This document shows positions 9,718 to 18,659 of a stretch of 64,000 bases of DNA, in pieces. Source of the stretch: Paenibacillus taiwanensis DSM 18679 (GTDB taxonomy: Bacteria; Bacillota; Bacilli; Paenibacillales; Paenibacillaceae). The first letter of the stretch is position 1. Every line of letters begins with the position of its first letter. The stretch is from contig NZ_KE384310.1 in NCBI RefSeq assembly GCF_000425125.1, positions 160,014 to 224,013 of the forward strand. The letters are read 5' to 3'. Under the pieces are notes generated by a model. It ran no database searches and had not been told where the DNA came from. It saw only the letters and a list, made by a program, of their open reading frames with translations. The position numbers and the translations under genes were made by a program.

Positions 9718-10500
9718 ATGAGTGATGTCATTAATATCCAAGGTGTCAGTTGGAGACGAGAGGAAAGGGAACTGCTGAAAGATGTGAATTGGCAAGTTAA
9801 AAAACAGGAGCATTGGGCTTTGCTTGGTCTAAATGGTTCAGGAAAAACAACGTTGCTAAACATTGTGAACGGATATATTTGGCCGACATCAGGTACAGTA
9901 TCTGTGCTTGGCCAGCCGTACGGTGCTGTTGACCTTCGTGATCTGCGAAAGTTGATTGGCTGGGTCAGCTCATCGTTGCAGGAGAAATTGTACATGACCG
10001 ATATGGCGCAGCATGTTGTTATTAGTGGGAAATACGCTACGATCGGCTTATATGAGCAGTTGCTAGAGGAAGATGAAGGACAAGCGATCGATCTTATGCG
10101 GACACTTGGCTGTGCTCACTTATGGGACCGAGAATATCGCACCTGCTCACAAGGGGAGAAGCAGAAGCTTTTAATCGCCCGTGCGCTTATGGCGAACCCG
10201 AGCATTTTGATCCTGGATGAACCGTGTAATGGGCTGGACTTATTTTCGAGGGAACGACTGCTAGACAGCATTCATACCCTGACGTTGCAGGATCACGCTC
10301 CTACACTCATATACGTCACACATCATACAGAAGAAATATTGCCTGTGTTCACTCGCACACTGTTATTACGTCGAGGTGAAGTCGTTGGCAGCGGTGCTAC
10401 TGATGAAGTGATGACTTCACAAATGTTAAGCCACTTTTTTGAGGCCCCGGTACAAGTGGAACGCCATGAACAAAGGGTGTACGTAAGGGCTGTAAAATAA
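9718..10500 (+). CDS. Stand-alone ABC ATP-binding protein (YlmA-like)
   Basis: 260 aa from ATG 9718, or 273 aa from a GTG at 9679; both have plausible ribosome sites (GAGAGGAG and GTGAGG). Walker A GLNGSGKT, signature CSQGEKQKLL, Walker B ILILDEPCNGLD and H-loop VTHHTEE are present. No permease gene lies on either side, which fits the ModF/YlmA-type group of soluble or orphan ABC ATPases. Substrate and partner are unknown. Confidence 0.8.
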   Translation: MSDVINIQGVSWRREERELLKDVNWQVKKQEHWALLGLNGSGKTTLLNIVNGYIWPTSGTVSVLGQPYGAVDLRDLRKLIGWVSSSLQEKLYMTDMAQHVVISGKYATIGLYEQLLEEDEGQAIDLMRTLGCAHLWDREYRTCSQGEKQKLLIARALMANPSILILDEPCNGLDLFSRERLLDSIHTLTLQDHAPTLIYVTHHTEEILPVFTRTLLLRRGEVVGSGATDEVMTSQMLSHFFEAPVQVERHEQRVYVRAVK

Positions 10501-10520
10501 ACGAACTATAGACAAGTCAG

Positions 10521-10574
10521 GCAAGAAGCACTGGGCTTCCGAGGGGGACAGTGCTCCTTGCGCTGCAATTTTTT
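10521..10574 (+). terminator. Strong terminator between convergent genes
   Basis: Hairpin GCAAGAAGCACTG/CAGTGCTCCTTGC followed by GCTGCAATTTTTT; it can serve both the ABC ATPase and, less well, the convergent gntR gene. Confidence 0.8.
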
Positions 10575-10590
10575 AAGTGTCTCGCAGTCG

Positions 10591-11313
10591 TTATCGAGTA
10601 AGCAAAATGTCATGGGAATACACTTCAGGGTTGCAATAGGAAATGGAATATTGAAGCGGCATGTCACGATTGTTAAAGAGCACGGTGTGTACAACAAGGG
10701 CAGGGGACCCCGAAGGCAGGTCAAAGTAAGAGGCATAAGTGGAATCGAGGGCTACGGCCGTAAAGCTTTGAGAGCCGCGCTTGACCTGGATCCCGTTCTT
10801 CTCCAATAAATCGTAGACAGTAGGGTTCACCACATTTTCCTCGGTCAAGTAGGATGCCAGATTCATATTAAAATAGTTGTCGTCTACGATGGCACATTGT
10901 TCTTGAACTTTGATTTGCCGCTGCACTTTAATCATATCGGCGCCTTCAAACATACGCATAGCTTTAGACACTTTCGGCGGTGCAGGAATAATGCCATATT
11001 CATGCAGTTGAATACGGGGCTCCAACTGCTGCAACTGCAATTGCTCCACTAGACCAACCAAGGTAGTTGTTGTGCGTGTAATGCTGCGTTCGGCGACAAA
11101 AGTTCCTTTACCGTGCTTCTTTTCCAGTACGCCCTCTACGACAAGCTCTCCAATGGCCTGCCGAATTGTAGTTCGGCTAAGATGAAACATTTTTCCTAAT
11201 TCGCGTTCGCTTGGAATGGCGGTACCAGAACCCCACTCTTCATTCACAATACGCTGTTTAATACTGTGCTTCAGTTGATAATACAAAGGTATTGGGCTTT
11301 GTAATAATTCCAT
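10591..11313 (-). CDS. GntR-family regulator with UTRA effector domain
   Basis: About 240 aa from ATG 11313, which has AAGGAGGT 7 bases upstream; the frame stays open further upstream through its structured leader, but without a ribosome site. The N-terminal winged helix (SERELGKMFHLSRTTIRQA) is followed by a chorismate-lyase-like UTRA domain (VQRQIKVQEQCAIVDDNYF...GSQSFTAVA) that binds a small metabolite. The gene is alone between two terminators, so it probably acts elsewhere or on itself; the palindromes in its leader support autoregulation. Confidence 0.85.
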   Translation of the reverse strand: MELLQSPIPLYYQLKHSIKQRIVNEEWGSGTAIPSERELGKMFHLSRTTIRQAIGELVVEGVLEKKHGKGTFVAERSITRTTTTLVGLVEQLQLQQLEPRIQLHEYGIIPAPPKVSKAMRMFEGADMIKVQRQIKVQEQCAIVDDNYFNMNLASYLTEENVVNPTVYDLLEKNGIQVKRGSQSFTAVALDSTYASYFDLPSGSPALVVHTVLFNNRDMPLQYSISYCNPEVYSHDILLTR

Positions 11314-11343
11314 TTGTATGTACCTCCTTCGTTTGATTTGGGA

Positions 11344-11367
11344 TCTGGTCATATGGTCACGACCAGA
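11344..11367. promoter_or_regulatory. Inverted repeat before gntR (operator candidate)
   Basis: TCTGGTC and GACCAGA form a perfect 7-bp inverted repeat with a 10-base spacer, 30 bases upstream of the gntR start. GntR/HutC-type regulators bind such sites; a related TCTGGTC half-site recurs at about 11417. Confidence 0.4.
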
Positions 11368-11372
11368 AGAAC

Positions 11373-11407
11373 AAAAAAAGACACGATTCAGTTGTTGAAT
11401 TCGTGTC
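11373..11407 (-). terminator. Terminator-like hairpin in the gntR leader
   Basis: On the minus strand, GACACGA-ATTCA pairs with TGAA-TCGTGTC (one bulge) and is followed by seven T. It lies between any upstream promoter and the gntR start, so it may attenuate the regulator's own transcript. Confidence 0.5.
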
Positions 11408-11428
11408 TCCAGTGGTCTGGTCAACAGG

Positions 11429-11469
11429 AACAGGTTTTCGTTTAATAAAATTGATTAAACTAACCTGTT
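11429..11469. promoter_or_regulatory. Nested palindrome upstream of gntR
   Basis: Outer arms AACAGGT/ACCTGTT and inner arms GTTTAAT/ATTAAAC are each perfect 7-bp inverted repeats around one centre. It may be an operator or a structured leader. Confidence 0.4.
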
Positions 11470-11897
11470 TACTAGGAATTATATGAAATGTTACACCTAA
11501 TGTCAACGGTTAATTTCGAAGATTAGACTTGACGCTATTGGAGCGTAGTAGCCCTCTAATGTGAGGTGATTTGCTTTTGGGACAGATGGAGTGCCTTAAT
11601 AATTTGTATTTTAAACAACGCAGCAGGTCTATACGTTGGTCTACAAGCAGGTCTATAAAATGGATGACTTTTTGTATGTGTGCGTCATAATCATTCATGT
11701 GCAAGAATAGGTATGAGGTATTAGTTAAGTAAGTGGAGTATAACCTGAAGTTATTTAGTTATGTAGTTATTTACAAATAAATAAGGGTTATAAAATAAAA
11801 GGAATAGTATCATTTAATTGTTAAGTTAGTTTCGATTGGGATTGGAAGTCGTATATAATGAGTGAAGGACAAAATTGCATGTAAGCGAGGGAATAGG
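11470..11897. other. AT-rich intergenic region, no gene seen
   Basis: About 430 bases between the divergent gntR and zinc-ribbon genes. I see no convincing coding frame with a ribosome site, only AT-rich promoter-like sequence close to the zinc-ribbon gene. Confidence 0.4.
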
Positions 11898-12473
11898 ATG
11901 AGCTTTTTTGACAAAATGAAATCGGGTCTTTCCTCTGGCCTTTCTCAAGTGAAGGATAAGGCACAACAAACAGTTGAAGTTACACGACTGTACTCGACAA
12001 TCTCCACGAAACGTAAAGATATTCAACAACGTTACGGGGAATTAGGAGAGTTGGTTTACCGTGCCTCGGGGGTAGGAAAAGGACCACGTGTATCTGAGAG
12101 TGAAGCAGAGGCGCAGATGGCGCGTATATGTGCCGAAGTTGCCAGATTAGAAATAGAAGTCGAGCAGTTGGAAGAGGAAATGCATCGGGTTAAAGGGGAG
12201 AAGGTGTGTGCATGTGGAACTGCCGCTCCATTACAGTCCAAGTTTTGCAGCCGTTGTGGCAAATCGTTTCCAACACCTGTCTCAAGTGAGCCCATTGACA
12301 TCGAGCCCGTTGATCCTGCCCGTGCCTCGGGCCAACAGTATTTGAAACCGTATGAAGAGGTTCAGACTCAGGCTGGTACAGAGAAAGCACCAAGTATGTC
12401 ATGCACCCAATGCGGACAATCACTTACCGTGAATGATCGTTTTTGTATTTCGTGTGGCAAGCCTCAGGGATAA
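11898..12473 (+). CDS. Zinc-ribbon protein with N-terminal coiled coil
   Basis: About 191 aa from ATG 11898 (GAGGGAATAGG upstream). Residues ~15-95 are helical and coiled-coil-like (ARICAEVARLEIEVEQLEEE). Two C-x-C/CxxC ribbons follow: CACGTAAPLQSKFCSRCG and, at the very C-terminus, CTQCGQSLTVNDRFCISCG. There is no membrane segment. Proteins of this layout are widespread in Firmicutes and have no assigned function. Confidence 0.75.
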   Translation: MSFFDKMKSGLSSGLSQVKDKAQQTVEVTRLYSTISTKRKDIQQRYGELGELVYRASGVGKGPRVSESEAEAQMARICAEVARLEIEVEQLEEEMHRVKGEKVCACGTAAPLQSKFCSRCGKSFPTPVSSEPIDIEPVDPARASGQQYLKPYEEVQTQAGTEKAPSMSCTQCGQSLTVNDRFCISCGKPQG

Positions 12474-12540
12474 TCGAAGCAGATAACGTAATTGGAATAC
12501 AAGTTCCGATTAATAAATGGAACGAAGGACAGTCCGGCCA

Positions 12541-12590
12541 ATAGACCTCACATCCACTGTTAAAGTGAGCGTGAGGTCTATTTGGTATGT
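12541..12590 (+). terminator. Terminator after the zinc-ribbon gene
   Basis: A perfect 11-bp stem ATAGACCTCAC/GTGAGGTCTAT with a 19-base loop, followed by a T-rich stretch. Confidence 0.7.
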
Positions 12591-12685
12591 ATACGGTTTC
12601 GTATTTGTCACTTGTGTTGGTGCGATGGATGTGTGAAAAGTAGGCAAACGTGCACAGTTATAACGTATGATAACGTTAGTTTATG

Positions 12686-13276
12686 TTAGTGGGGGCGAAG
12701 AAGCCATTCTAAGGATATGAACACTTTCTGTAAATAGCCATTTTCACGATGGACGCGTGATAAAAACATGCCGCCTTCACATAAGGAGAGGATAAGGCTT
12801 GCCGTCTCGGGCACAGGAAGCTGCGCATGTAATTGACCTGTACGTAGACCTTCTAGCAGCAGGTTTTCGCAAGCGGCTTGCAGCGATTGGAAAAACAGAC
12901 GCATACGTTCCTGAACAGCAGGTGTTTCACCCGATGTCTGCGCAAATAAGGTCAGGAACGGACATCCAGCTTGGCAGTCCTGTTGATAAGCATCGTAAGT
13001 TAACATACGAAGCACAAATTCAATACGCGCACACACATCGACGTGATACTGGGAAAGAATCGATTGAACGCGGCCAGAATAATGCTCGATTACCTTTTCA
13101 ATAATGTGAAGCAGGATTTCCTCCTTGCTTTTGAAGTGATAATAAATATTAGTCTTCGATACTTTACTTGCAGCTACAATATCATCCATACTCGTTAACT
13201 GGTATCCTTTGGTCAGAAACAAGTGGGATGCGACGTCAAGTACAACATCTCGATTTGATCGTTTACGTATGCTCAT
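12686..13276 (-). CDS. TetR/AcrR-family transcriptional regulator
   Basis: A 196-aa protein. The N-terminal HTH is clear (DIVAASKVSKTNIYYHFKSK), and the all-helical C-terminal ligand domain contains DCQAGCPFLTLFAQ, a pattern of LmrA/YxaF-like members. No target gene is adjacent in the same direction, so it may control itself or the divergent thiamine-binding gene. A 16-bp palindrome lies 74 bases upstream. Confidence 0.85.
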   Translation of the reverse strand: MSIRKRSNRDVVLDVASHLFLTKGYQLTSMDDIVAASKVSKTNIYYHFKSKEEILLHIIEKVIEHYSGRVQSILSQYHVDVCARIEFVLRMLTYDAYQQDCQAGCPFLTLFAQTSGETPAVQERMRLFFQSLQAACENLLLEGLRTGQLHAQLPVPETASLILSLCEGGMFLSRVHRENGYLQKVFISLEWLLRPH

Positions 13277-13349
13277 ATTGGTAATTTACGCAACATGTCA
13301 GGTTCTGTCAATATTTATTTATATGTTGATGTGAATGTATTTTCACCAA

Positions 13350-13365
13350 AAAATTGTACAATTTT
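13350..13365. promoter_or_regulatory. 16-bp perfect palindrome upstream of tetR
   Basis: AAAATTGTACAATTTT, in the 235-base gap shared by tetR and the divergent thiamine-binding gene. Its size and place suit a TetR operator. Confidence 0.4.
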
Positions 13366-13511
13366 ACTGTAGAGATTTAAGGATGAAACGGTAGGAACAT
13401 AACCCTATATTATGAAGTGTTTATATAAGAAGGCAACTTGAAATCTGAGCGCTTGCGAATGGCTAACTCCTTATCGTTAATGGTATGCTAGGGGCAGGAG
13501 GTGGGATTGTT

Positions 13512-13817
13512 ATGGCAATTGCAGAAGTTACAATTATCCCCATTGGAACAGCAACAACAAGTCTTAGTAGTTATGTTGCAGGAATGCAGCATGTTTTAGC
13601 CCAAGAAGAAGGGATTACGTATGAGCTAACTTCCATGAGTACGATTATTGAAGGGCCGACAGACCGTTTATTTGCAGTTATACGTACGCTTCATGAATCG
13701 TTGTTTGAGGCTGGAGCAGGGCGTGTATCGACGAGTGTTAAAATAGATGACAGACGGGATCAGCCTTCTTCCTCCGCGCAGAAGCTCCGTTCTGTTCGAG
13801 AGAAGCTTCAAGGGTAA
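13512..13817 (+). CDS. MTH1187/YkoF-type thiamine-binding protein
   Basis: A 101-aa ferredoxin-like fold protein of the DUF77/MTH1187 family: MAIAEVTIIPIGT at the start, the central TSMSTIIEG and the second-half FAVIRTLHESLFEAGAGRVST. Members bind thiamine or its pyrimidine part. The ATG has AGGAGGTGG 9 bases upstream. It precedes fhs by 130 bases. Confidence 0.8.
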   Translation: MAIAEVTIIPIGTATTSLSSYVAGMQHVLAQEEGITYELTSMSTIIEGPTDRLFAVIRTLHESLFEAGAGRVSTSVKIDDRRDQPSSSAQKLRSVREKLQG

Positions 13818-13944
13818 AGACGAACGTTCACTGTATATTAACTATTTAATGATAAGTTTTGGTACATATATGGCTTGATATACGTTAAAATAAGATCGGA
13901 TATATAGTGAAAAGCAAATAAATGAACAGCAGGTGAGTCTATTC

Positions 13945-15582
13945 ATGGAAGCGATTGTTAACGTTGCAGCTCAATTGGGTATTCAACCCGATCATTTGGA
14001 GCCTTATGGTAAGTATACTGCCAAGCTAAGTGAAGAATTGTGGGATACGGTGGCAAGTCGGGATAATGGCAAGTTAATTCTAGTTACTGCGATGAACCCA
14101 ACGCCTGCGGGCGAGGGCAAGACATTAACGACGATCGGACTGACCCAAGGTCTGAATCGAATCGGACGGAAGGCGATAGCAGCCCTTCGTGAGCCCTCGC
14201 TTGGCCCATGTATGGGCATGAAGGGTGGTGCAACAGGCAGCGGTGCTGCTCAGATCGTGCCGGCTGAGGACATTAATTTGCATTTTACCGGTGATATTCA
14301 CGCGGTTACTTCAGCTCATAATCTCGTAGCTGCTATGTTGGACAACCACATATTCCAAGGCAATGAGCTGCAAATCGACACGAATCGTATTTTATGGAAA
14401 CGAGCGGTTGACATGAATGATCGTGCGCTTCGTCGGACGGTTATTGGTCTTGGAGATGGTAACGGATCTGTGCGTGAAGACGGATATATGATTACGACAG
14501 CTTCAGAGGTTATGGCTGTATTGGGGCTTGCTGAAAATAGAGCGGATTTGAAGCTGCGTCTTGGTCGTATGATTGTAGCGTATAGTACAGCAGACCGTAT
14601 GATCACGGTCGATGATTTGCAGGCGACGGATGCGATGTGTGTGCTTCTTCGTCATGCCATCAAACCTAACCTGGTGCAGACGATTGAAGGTAATCCTGTG
14701 CTGGTTCATGGGGGACCGTTTGCTAATATCGCACATGGCTGCTCTAGTGTGAGAGCGACACGTTATGGCCTGAAACTGGCTGATTATGTCGTGACCGAGG
14801 CTGGTTTCGGTGCGGATCTGGGCGCTGAGAAATTTATGAACATCAAATGCAGACAAACGGGATTGTTCCCCTCCGTTGTCGTTATCGTAGCTACCGTTAA
14901 AGCGTTAAAATATAACGGTGGGGTCGCTAAAGACAAAGTGACAGAAGAGAATCGTGCTGCGCTGCGCGCAGGATTTGATAATCTCCGTCGGCATATCGAA
15001 AATGTGCGGAAGTTTGGCGTGCCGGCTGTAGTAGCTATTAATCGCTTCGCTTCCGATACGGAAGGTGAACTCGAGGATGTACTCGAGTACTGCCGCGCAA
15101 TTGGATGTGACGCTGCCTTATCAGAAGCGTGGGCTCAAGGCGGAGCAGGGACGGAATCGCTGGCAAAGCAGGTAGCGGCAGTCGCGGATCTCTCGGAAGC
15201 GGCAGAGCAATTCCGTTATCTGTATGCGGATGATGCCCCGTTGATCGATAAGATCAAGACGGTTGTGCAGGAGATTTATCGTGGCGGGGACGTTCGCTTT
15301 ACACCACGTGCTGCGCGCGCATTGCAGCGTATTGAGGCTGAGGTAGGAAGCGGCGTGCCGGTATGTATGGCTAAGACGCCGTATTCTTTCTCTGATCAGC
15401 CGAAGCTGCTCGGTGCTCCAGAAGGATTTACGATGGAAGTTCATGATGTGCGCCTGTCTCGTGGAGCAGGCTTTGTCGTAGTCGAAACAGGTGCTATTAT
15501 GACGATGCCAGGCTTGCCTAAGCAACCTGCGGCGCTGCGGATGCGATTGGAAGAAGATGGGACAGTTGTCGGTTTAATGTAG
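13945..15582 (+). CDS. fhs: Formate--tetrahydrofolate ligase
   Basis: About 545 aa, normal for the family. It joins formate to tetrahydrofolate with ATP to give 10-formyl-THF in one-carbon metabolism. The P-loop TPAGEGKT lies at residues ~53-60, followed by REPSLGPCMGMKGGATGSG and HFTGDIHAV. ATG 13945 is 7 bases from AGGTGAG; a GTG 12 bases upstream overlaps that site and is less likely. No ZTP riboswitch consensus is visible upstream. Confidence 0.95.
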   Translation: MEAIVNVAAQLGIQPDHLEPYGKYTAKLSEELWDTVASRDNGKLILVTAMNPTPAGEGKTLTTIGLTQGLNRIGRKAIAALREPSLGPCMGMKGGATGSGAAQIVPAEDINLHFTGDIHAVTSAHNLVAAMLDNHIFQGNELQIDTNRILWKRAVDMNDRALRRTVIGLGDGNGSVREDGYMITTASEVMAVLGLAENRADLKLRLGRMIVAYSTADRMITVDDLQATDAMCVLLRHAIKPNLVQTIEGNPVLVHGGPFANIAHGCSSVRATRYGLKLADYVVTEAGFGADLGAEKFMNIKCRQTGLFPSVVVIVATVKALKYNGGVAKDKVTEENRAALRAGFDNLRRHIENVRKFGVPAVVAINRFASDTEGELEDVLEYCRAIGCDAALSEAWAQGGAGTESLAKQVAAVADLSEAAEQFRYLYADDAPLIDKIKTVVQEIYRGGDVRFTPRAARALQRIEAEVGSGVPVCMAKTPYSFSDQPKLLGAPEGFTMEVHDVRLSRGAGFVVVETGAIMTMPGLPKQPAALRMRLEEDGTVVGLM

Positions 15583-15654
15583 AAAATGCGTCGAAACATG
15601 GGTAGATGATTGTATCATCCTGTCGTATTCAATTGGATATTACATATAAGGAAA

Positions 15655-15694
15655 GGCTGTAGAGCAGCATGTGAACTGCTCGCAGTCTTTTTTT
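15655..15694 (+). terminator. fhs terminator
   Basis: Stem GGCTG-AGAGCAG/CTGCTC-CAGTC followed by a run of seven T. Confidence 0.8.
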
Positions 15695-15996
15695 GTTTGA
15701 AATCGTAGGCGCAATTGCATGGCTTGAATCGTGCAGCTGTACATATTTACAGTTTACAAAAGGCTTGTTTACAGGCTCAAAAGCAAAACAATGCGATTCA
15801 GCTAATGAATCCAAAAATGCTACTGCACGACTACTGTTCTCATAGGCGTATAAATGAGATCCCTTTTCCACAAATTACAATTGAATTAAGCATATCAAAC
15901 CTGTGCAGCACTGTGTTAGAATAAGGCCTGTTGTGCTATTTTTCAGAAAATAATAAAAATTTCAGACGTTATCTTTAAAGGAGAGCATAGTCACAC
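15695..15996. other. Intergenic region before the acetate transporter
   Basis: About 300 bases with no coding frame that has a ribosome site. It must contain the promoter of the downstream transporter gene; no operator or riboswitch is recognised. Confidence 0.4.
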
Positions 15997-16611
15997 ATGA
16001 AAACGGAACAACAGCAAGTTAAAATTGCTACGGCCGATCCAAGTGCCATTGGTTTGTTCGGTCTTGCGATGGTCACATTAGTCGCTTCGTCGCAGAAGCT
16101 GGGCTGGACAGAGGGTACTTCGTTTATTATTCCTTGGGCTATTTTTCTCGGCGCGTTTGCACAATTGTTTGCTTGCATTCACGATGCCAAGAAAGGGAAC
16201 ACATTTGGGACGACAGCGTTTGGCGGATATGCCTTCTTCTGGTTTGCAGTAGCTTCCTCCTGGCTGATCCAGCATGGTGTCTTTGGTGAATCACTGGCGG
16301 CAGGTGCGGATAAGCATCAATTGGGCATGGCGTTTTTAGGATATCTTATTTTCACGCTGTTTATGACGATAGGTGCAATGGAGACACATAAAGTATTGTT
16401 CTCTATTTTTGTGTTTATTGATTTCCTGTTTCTAGGTCTCACATTTGATGCATTTGGCATTGCGGCACATACGATGCATACGGTTGCGGCTGTGGCTGAA
16501 TTGTGTATTGCAATTTTGAGCTTCTACGGTTCTGCGGCTGCGGTACTCAATACGCACTTTGGGCGTGAATTTTTGCCGGTAGGGAAGCCATTTGGTATTT
16601 TTAAAAAGTAA
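15997..16611 (+). CDS. Acetate uptake transporter (GPR1/FUN34/YaaH, SatP)
   Basis: A 204-aa integral membrane protein with six transmembrane segments. The family signature near the N-terminus appears as ADPSAIGLFGLA (usual form NPAPLGLFGFA). It is predicted to move acetate/succinate with protons across the cytoplasmic membrane. AAAGGAG lies 12 bases before the ATG. It is monocistronic. Confidence 0.88.
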   Translation: MKTEQQQVKIATADPSAIGLFGLAMVTLVASSQKLGWTEGTSFIIPWAIFLGAFAQLFACIHDAKKGNTFGTTAFGGYAFFWFAVASSWLIQHGVFGESLAAGADKHQLGMAFLGYLIFTLFMTIGAMETHKVLFSIFVFIDFLFLGLTFDAFGIAAHTMHTVAAVAELCIAILSFYGSAAAVLNTHFGREFLPVGKPFGIFKK

Positions 16612-16643
16612 CTTTTATGTATAAAATTATAATGGCAAGGCAC

Positions 16644-16682
16644 AAAGGCCGCTAATGTCCGAGCATGGACGTTGCGGCCTTT
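16644..16682. terminator. Bidirectional terminator
   Basis: Stem AAAGGCCGC/GCGGCCTTT with an inner GTCC/GGAC stem, lying between the convergent acetate transporter and bacteriocin operon. Confidence 0.8.
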
Positions 16683-16705
16683 ATGTTTGCTTAATGATCG
16701 ATACA

Positions 16706-17371
16706 TTATTGTGCGTATACCAATCCCTCTTTTAATAATAGATAGGTTTCGTCACAATGATTGGAAACGGAGTCGTTGTGGGTTGCAATAATAGTTGTTG
16801 TCCCGTTTACCTTAAGGGAAGTAAAGTGATTTAATATAAGTGAAGCTGTTTCATCATCCAATGACCCAGTAGGTTCATCGGCTATGATCAGAGGTGGATT
16901 TTTGACTAGTGCGCGAATAATTCCTGCACGTTGTAATTGGCCGCCGGACAAAGATTTCACATTTTGATGAAGCAGATGCTCAATCTCAAATAGGTAACTT
17001 AAAGCTTCAATTTGTTTCATGTACTGTTGTTTTTGATCTTCCTCTTTTTCAAACCATAAGGGAACTGATATATTTTCCAAAACCGTTAATTCAGGAATCA
17101 TAGGACTAAATTGTGAGATGTATCCGATCGTAGAACTGCGAAATTTAGTCAGGAAGTTATAGCTTCTATGCTCCATTTGTTTATTTTGATAAATATATTG
17201 TCCAGAAGTAGGACGTTCTAAGCCTGCTAATATATTCAGCATTGTGCTTTTTCCGACCCCGCTTTTACCTTTAATAGCAATCACCTTTCCGGTATCACAA
17301 CTAAAATCAATCTGACTGAAGACGACATGTTTGTTGTATTGCTTTGAAATATTTTTCAGGGCTAGCAACAA
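16706..17371 (-). CDS. Bacteriocin-type ABC ATP-binding protein (lactococcin-972 group)
   Basis: A 221-aa ATPase: Walker A GKSGVGKST, Q-loop, signature SLSGGQLQR, Walker B LIIADEPTGSLDD. It is the short LolD/MacB-like form found with lactococcin-972 bacteriocins. The start is TTG 17371 with AAAGGATG upstream; it begins 7 bases after the permease stop, so it is coupled. Together with the two membrane proteins upstream it should form the exporter or self-protection complex. Confidence 0.85.
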   Translation of the reverse strand: MLLALKNISKQYNKHVVFSQIDFSCDTGKVIAIKGKSGVGKSTMLNILAGLERPTSGQYIYQNKQMEHRSYNFLTKFRSSTIGYISQFSPMIPELTVLENISVPLWFEKEEDQKQQYMKQIEALSYLFEIEHLLHQNVKSLSGGQLQRAGIIRALVKNPPLIIADEPTGSLDDETASLILNHFTSLKVNGTTTIIATHNDSVSNHCDETYLLLKEGLVYAQ

Positions 17372-17378
17372 GATTAAA

Positions 17379-18659
17379 TCATCCTTTCAACTCGCGTACG
17401 ATATCCAGCTTTGAGAATATCTTTTTTACAAATAGATAAGTCATTATGGTCATAAATAACGACAAAAGAAGAACAAGCAATAAATAGGTTAAAAATATAG
17501 GAATTGAGAAACCTGTTAGGATCATCGTAATAAGACAGGGAATGATACTTCCGATGAGATAAGTGATAAATGACTGTATGCTAATCATTAGGCACACATG
17601 ATTTAATGTTGCTCCACTTATCAACAACACTTTGTAAGTAGATACATTTTTTTTCGTTTTAATGAATAAGGTGAGCAAAAGAATGCTCATGGTAATAACA
17701 AACATGAGGGAAGACACAAGCAGAAGCGTGAATTGGTTAGCTTCCGTCATTTGTACTAGCGTATTTATGCGCAGACTGTCTGCACCAATAATTGAAAATT
17801 GGTCAAAGCCTGTTTTTTGCGCGATGCTGCCTACTATTTTACGAATAGACAACGGGTCTAATTCAGAAATAATCATGCCATTTGCACGGGTAAGTAATAA
17901 AGCTTTAAAAAAGACAGGATATTTCACAGCATTTTTATTTAAGTATGATGGTGGATCTGAAAGTGACATTAACGGCAGGAGGACATACCGATCCAACAAG
18001 AGCTCAGGTCTGCTATTGGTTACAATTTTCTGTAAAGGCTGCACAATCCCAACGACCGTTCCTTTGAATGTTTGAAAGTAATAGTCGATGTCAATCTGAT
18101 CACCAAGCTGGTAGACACCCGCATACTCTGCACCTAAAATAATAGGAATGTTGTCACCTGTTAAAATGTACTCATCTGCATCAAATGTTCGACCTTGTTG
18201 AAGCTGAACAACGTTTAAGTCAAACACATTTTGTGTAACTTGGACCGACTTGATAGAGGAATACTCTTTTCCATCTCTGTTACTGGTCTGTTCGCTATGT
18301 CCTAATTCATAGTAAGCTCCGAAAATAGCGCTGCCTTTAAAATCGGATATACCAATTGGCTGCCAATTGGCAATATAATATTGAAATTGAGTTGATGCGT
18401 GCATCAACTCAGAAAAGTCATGTAATCGATCATAATTGCTTGGTTTAGCAAAGAAGTTGACATCTTCTTCATTTATTAATCCATCCGAAATTTTATATAG
18501 CTGCTTATTTTTAAAATGGCTCATCGTACCCACTTCAAGTTTTGCCTGCTGCATATTAATAGATAGTGCCATTAAAAATAGAAACAAGATGATAGCGATG
18601 AAAAGATTAAGAAAATTGAGAAGTTTTCCTTGCTTAAAAAGTATGTGAATAATTCTCAA
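17379..18659 (-). CDS. FtsX/MacB-type permease, second half of the split bacteriocin membrane protein
   Basis: About 426 aa from TTG 18659, which overlaps the stop of the upstream gene (TTGA) and has AAAGGCGG upstream; the frame stays open for 36 more codons inside the previous gene but has no ribosome site there. One N-terminal membrane segment, a large extracytoplasmic domain, then three C-terminal membrane segments give the FtsX/MacB layout. In typical lactococcin-972 loci a single ~650-700-aa immunity-like membrane protein is encoded; here it is divided over two genes. Confidence 0.75.
   Translation of the reverse strand: MRIIHILFKQGKLLNFLNLFIAIILFLFLMALSINMQQAKLEVGTMSHFKNKQLYKISDGLINEEDVNFFAKPSNYDRLHDFSELMHASTQFQYYIANWQPIGISDFKGSAIFGAYYELGHSEQTSNRDGKEYSSIKSVQVTQNVFDLNVVQLQQGRTFDADEYILTGDNIPIILGAEYAGVYQLGDQIDIDYYFQTFKGTVVGIVQPLQKIVTNSRPELLLDRYVLLPLMSLSDPPSYLNKNAVKYPVFFKALLLTRANGMIISELDPLSIRKIVGSIAQKTGFDQFSIIGADSLRINTLVQMTEANQFTLLLVSSLMFVITMSILLLTLFIKTKKNVSTYKVLLISGATLNHVCLMISIQSFITYLIGSIIPCLITMILTGFSIPIFLTYLLLVLLLSLFMTIMTYLFVKKIFSKLDIVRELKG

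Noticed and set aside
13820..13944. ZTP (pfl) riboswitch before fhs
   Set aside because: The conserved pfl core is not present.
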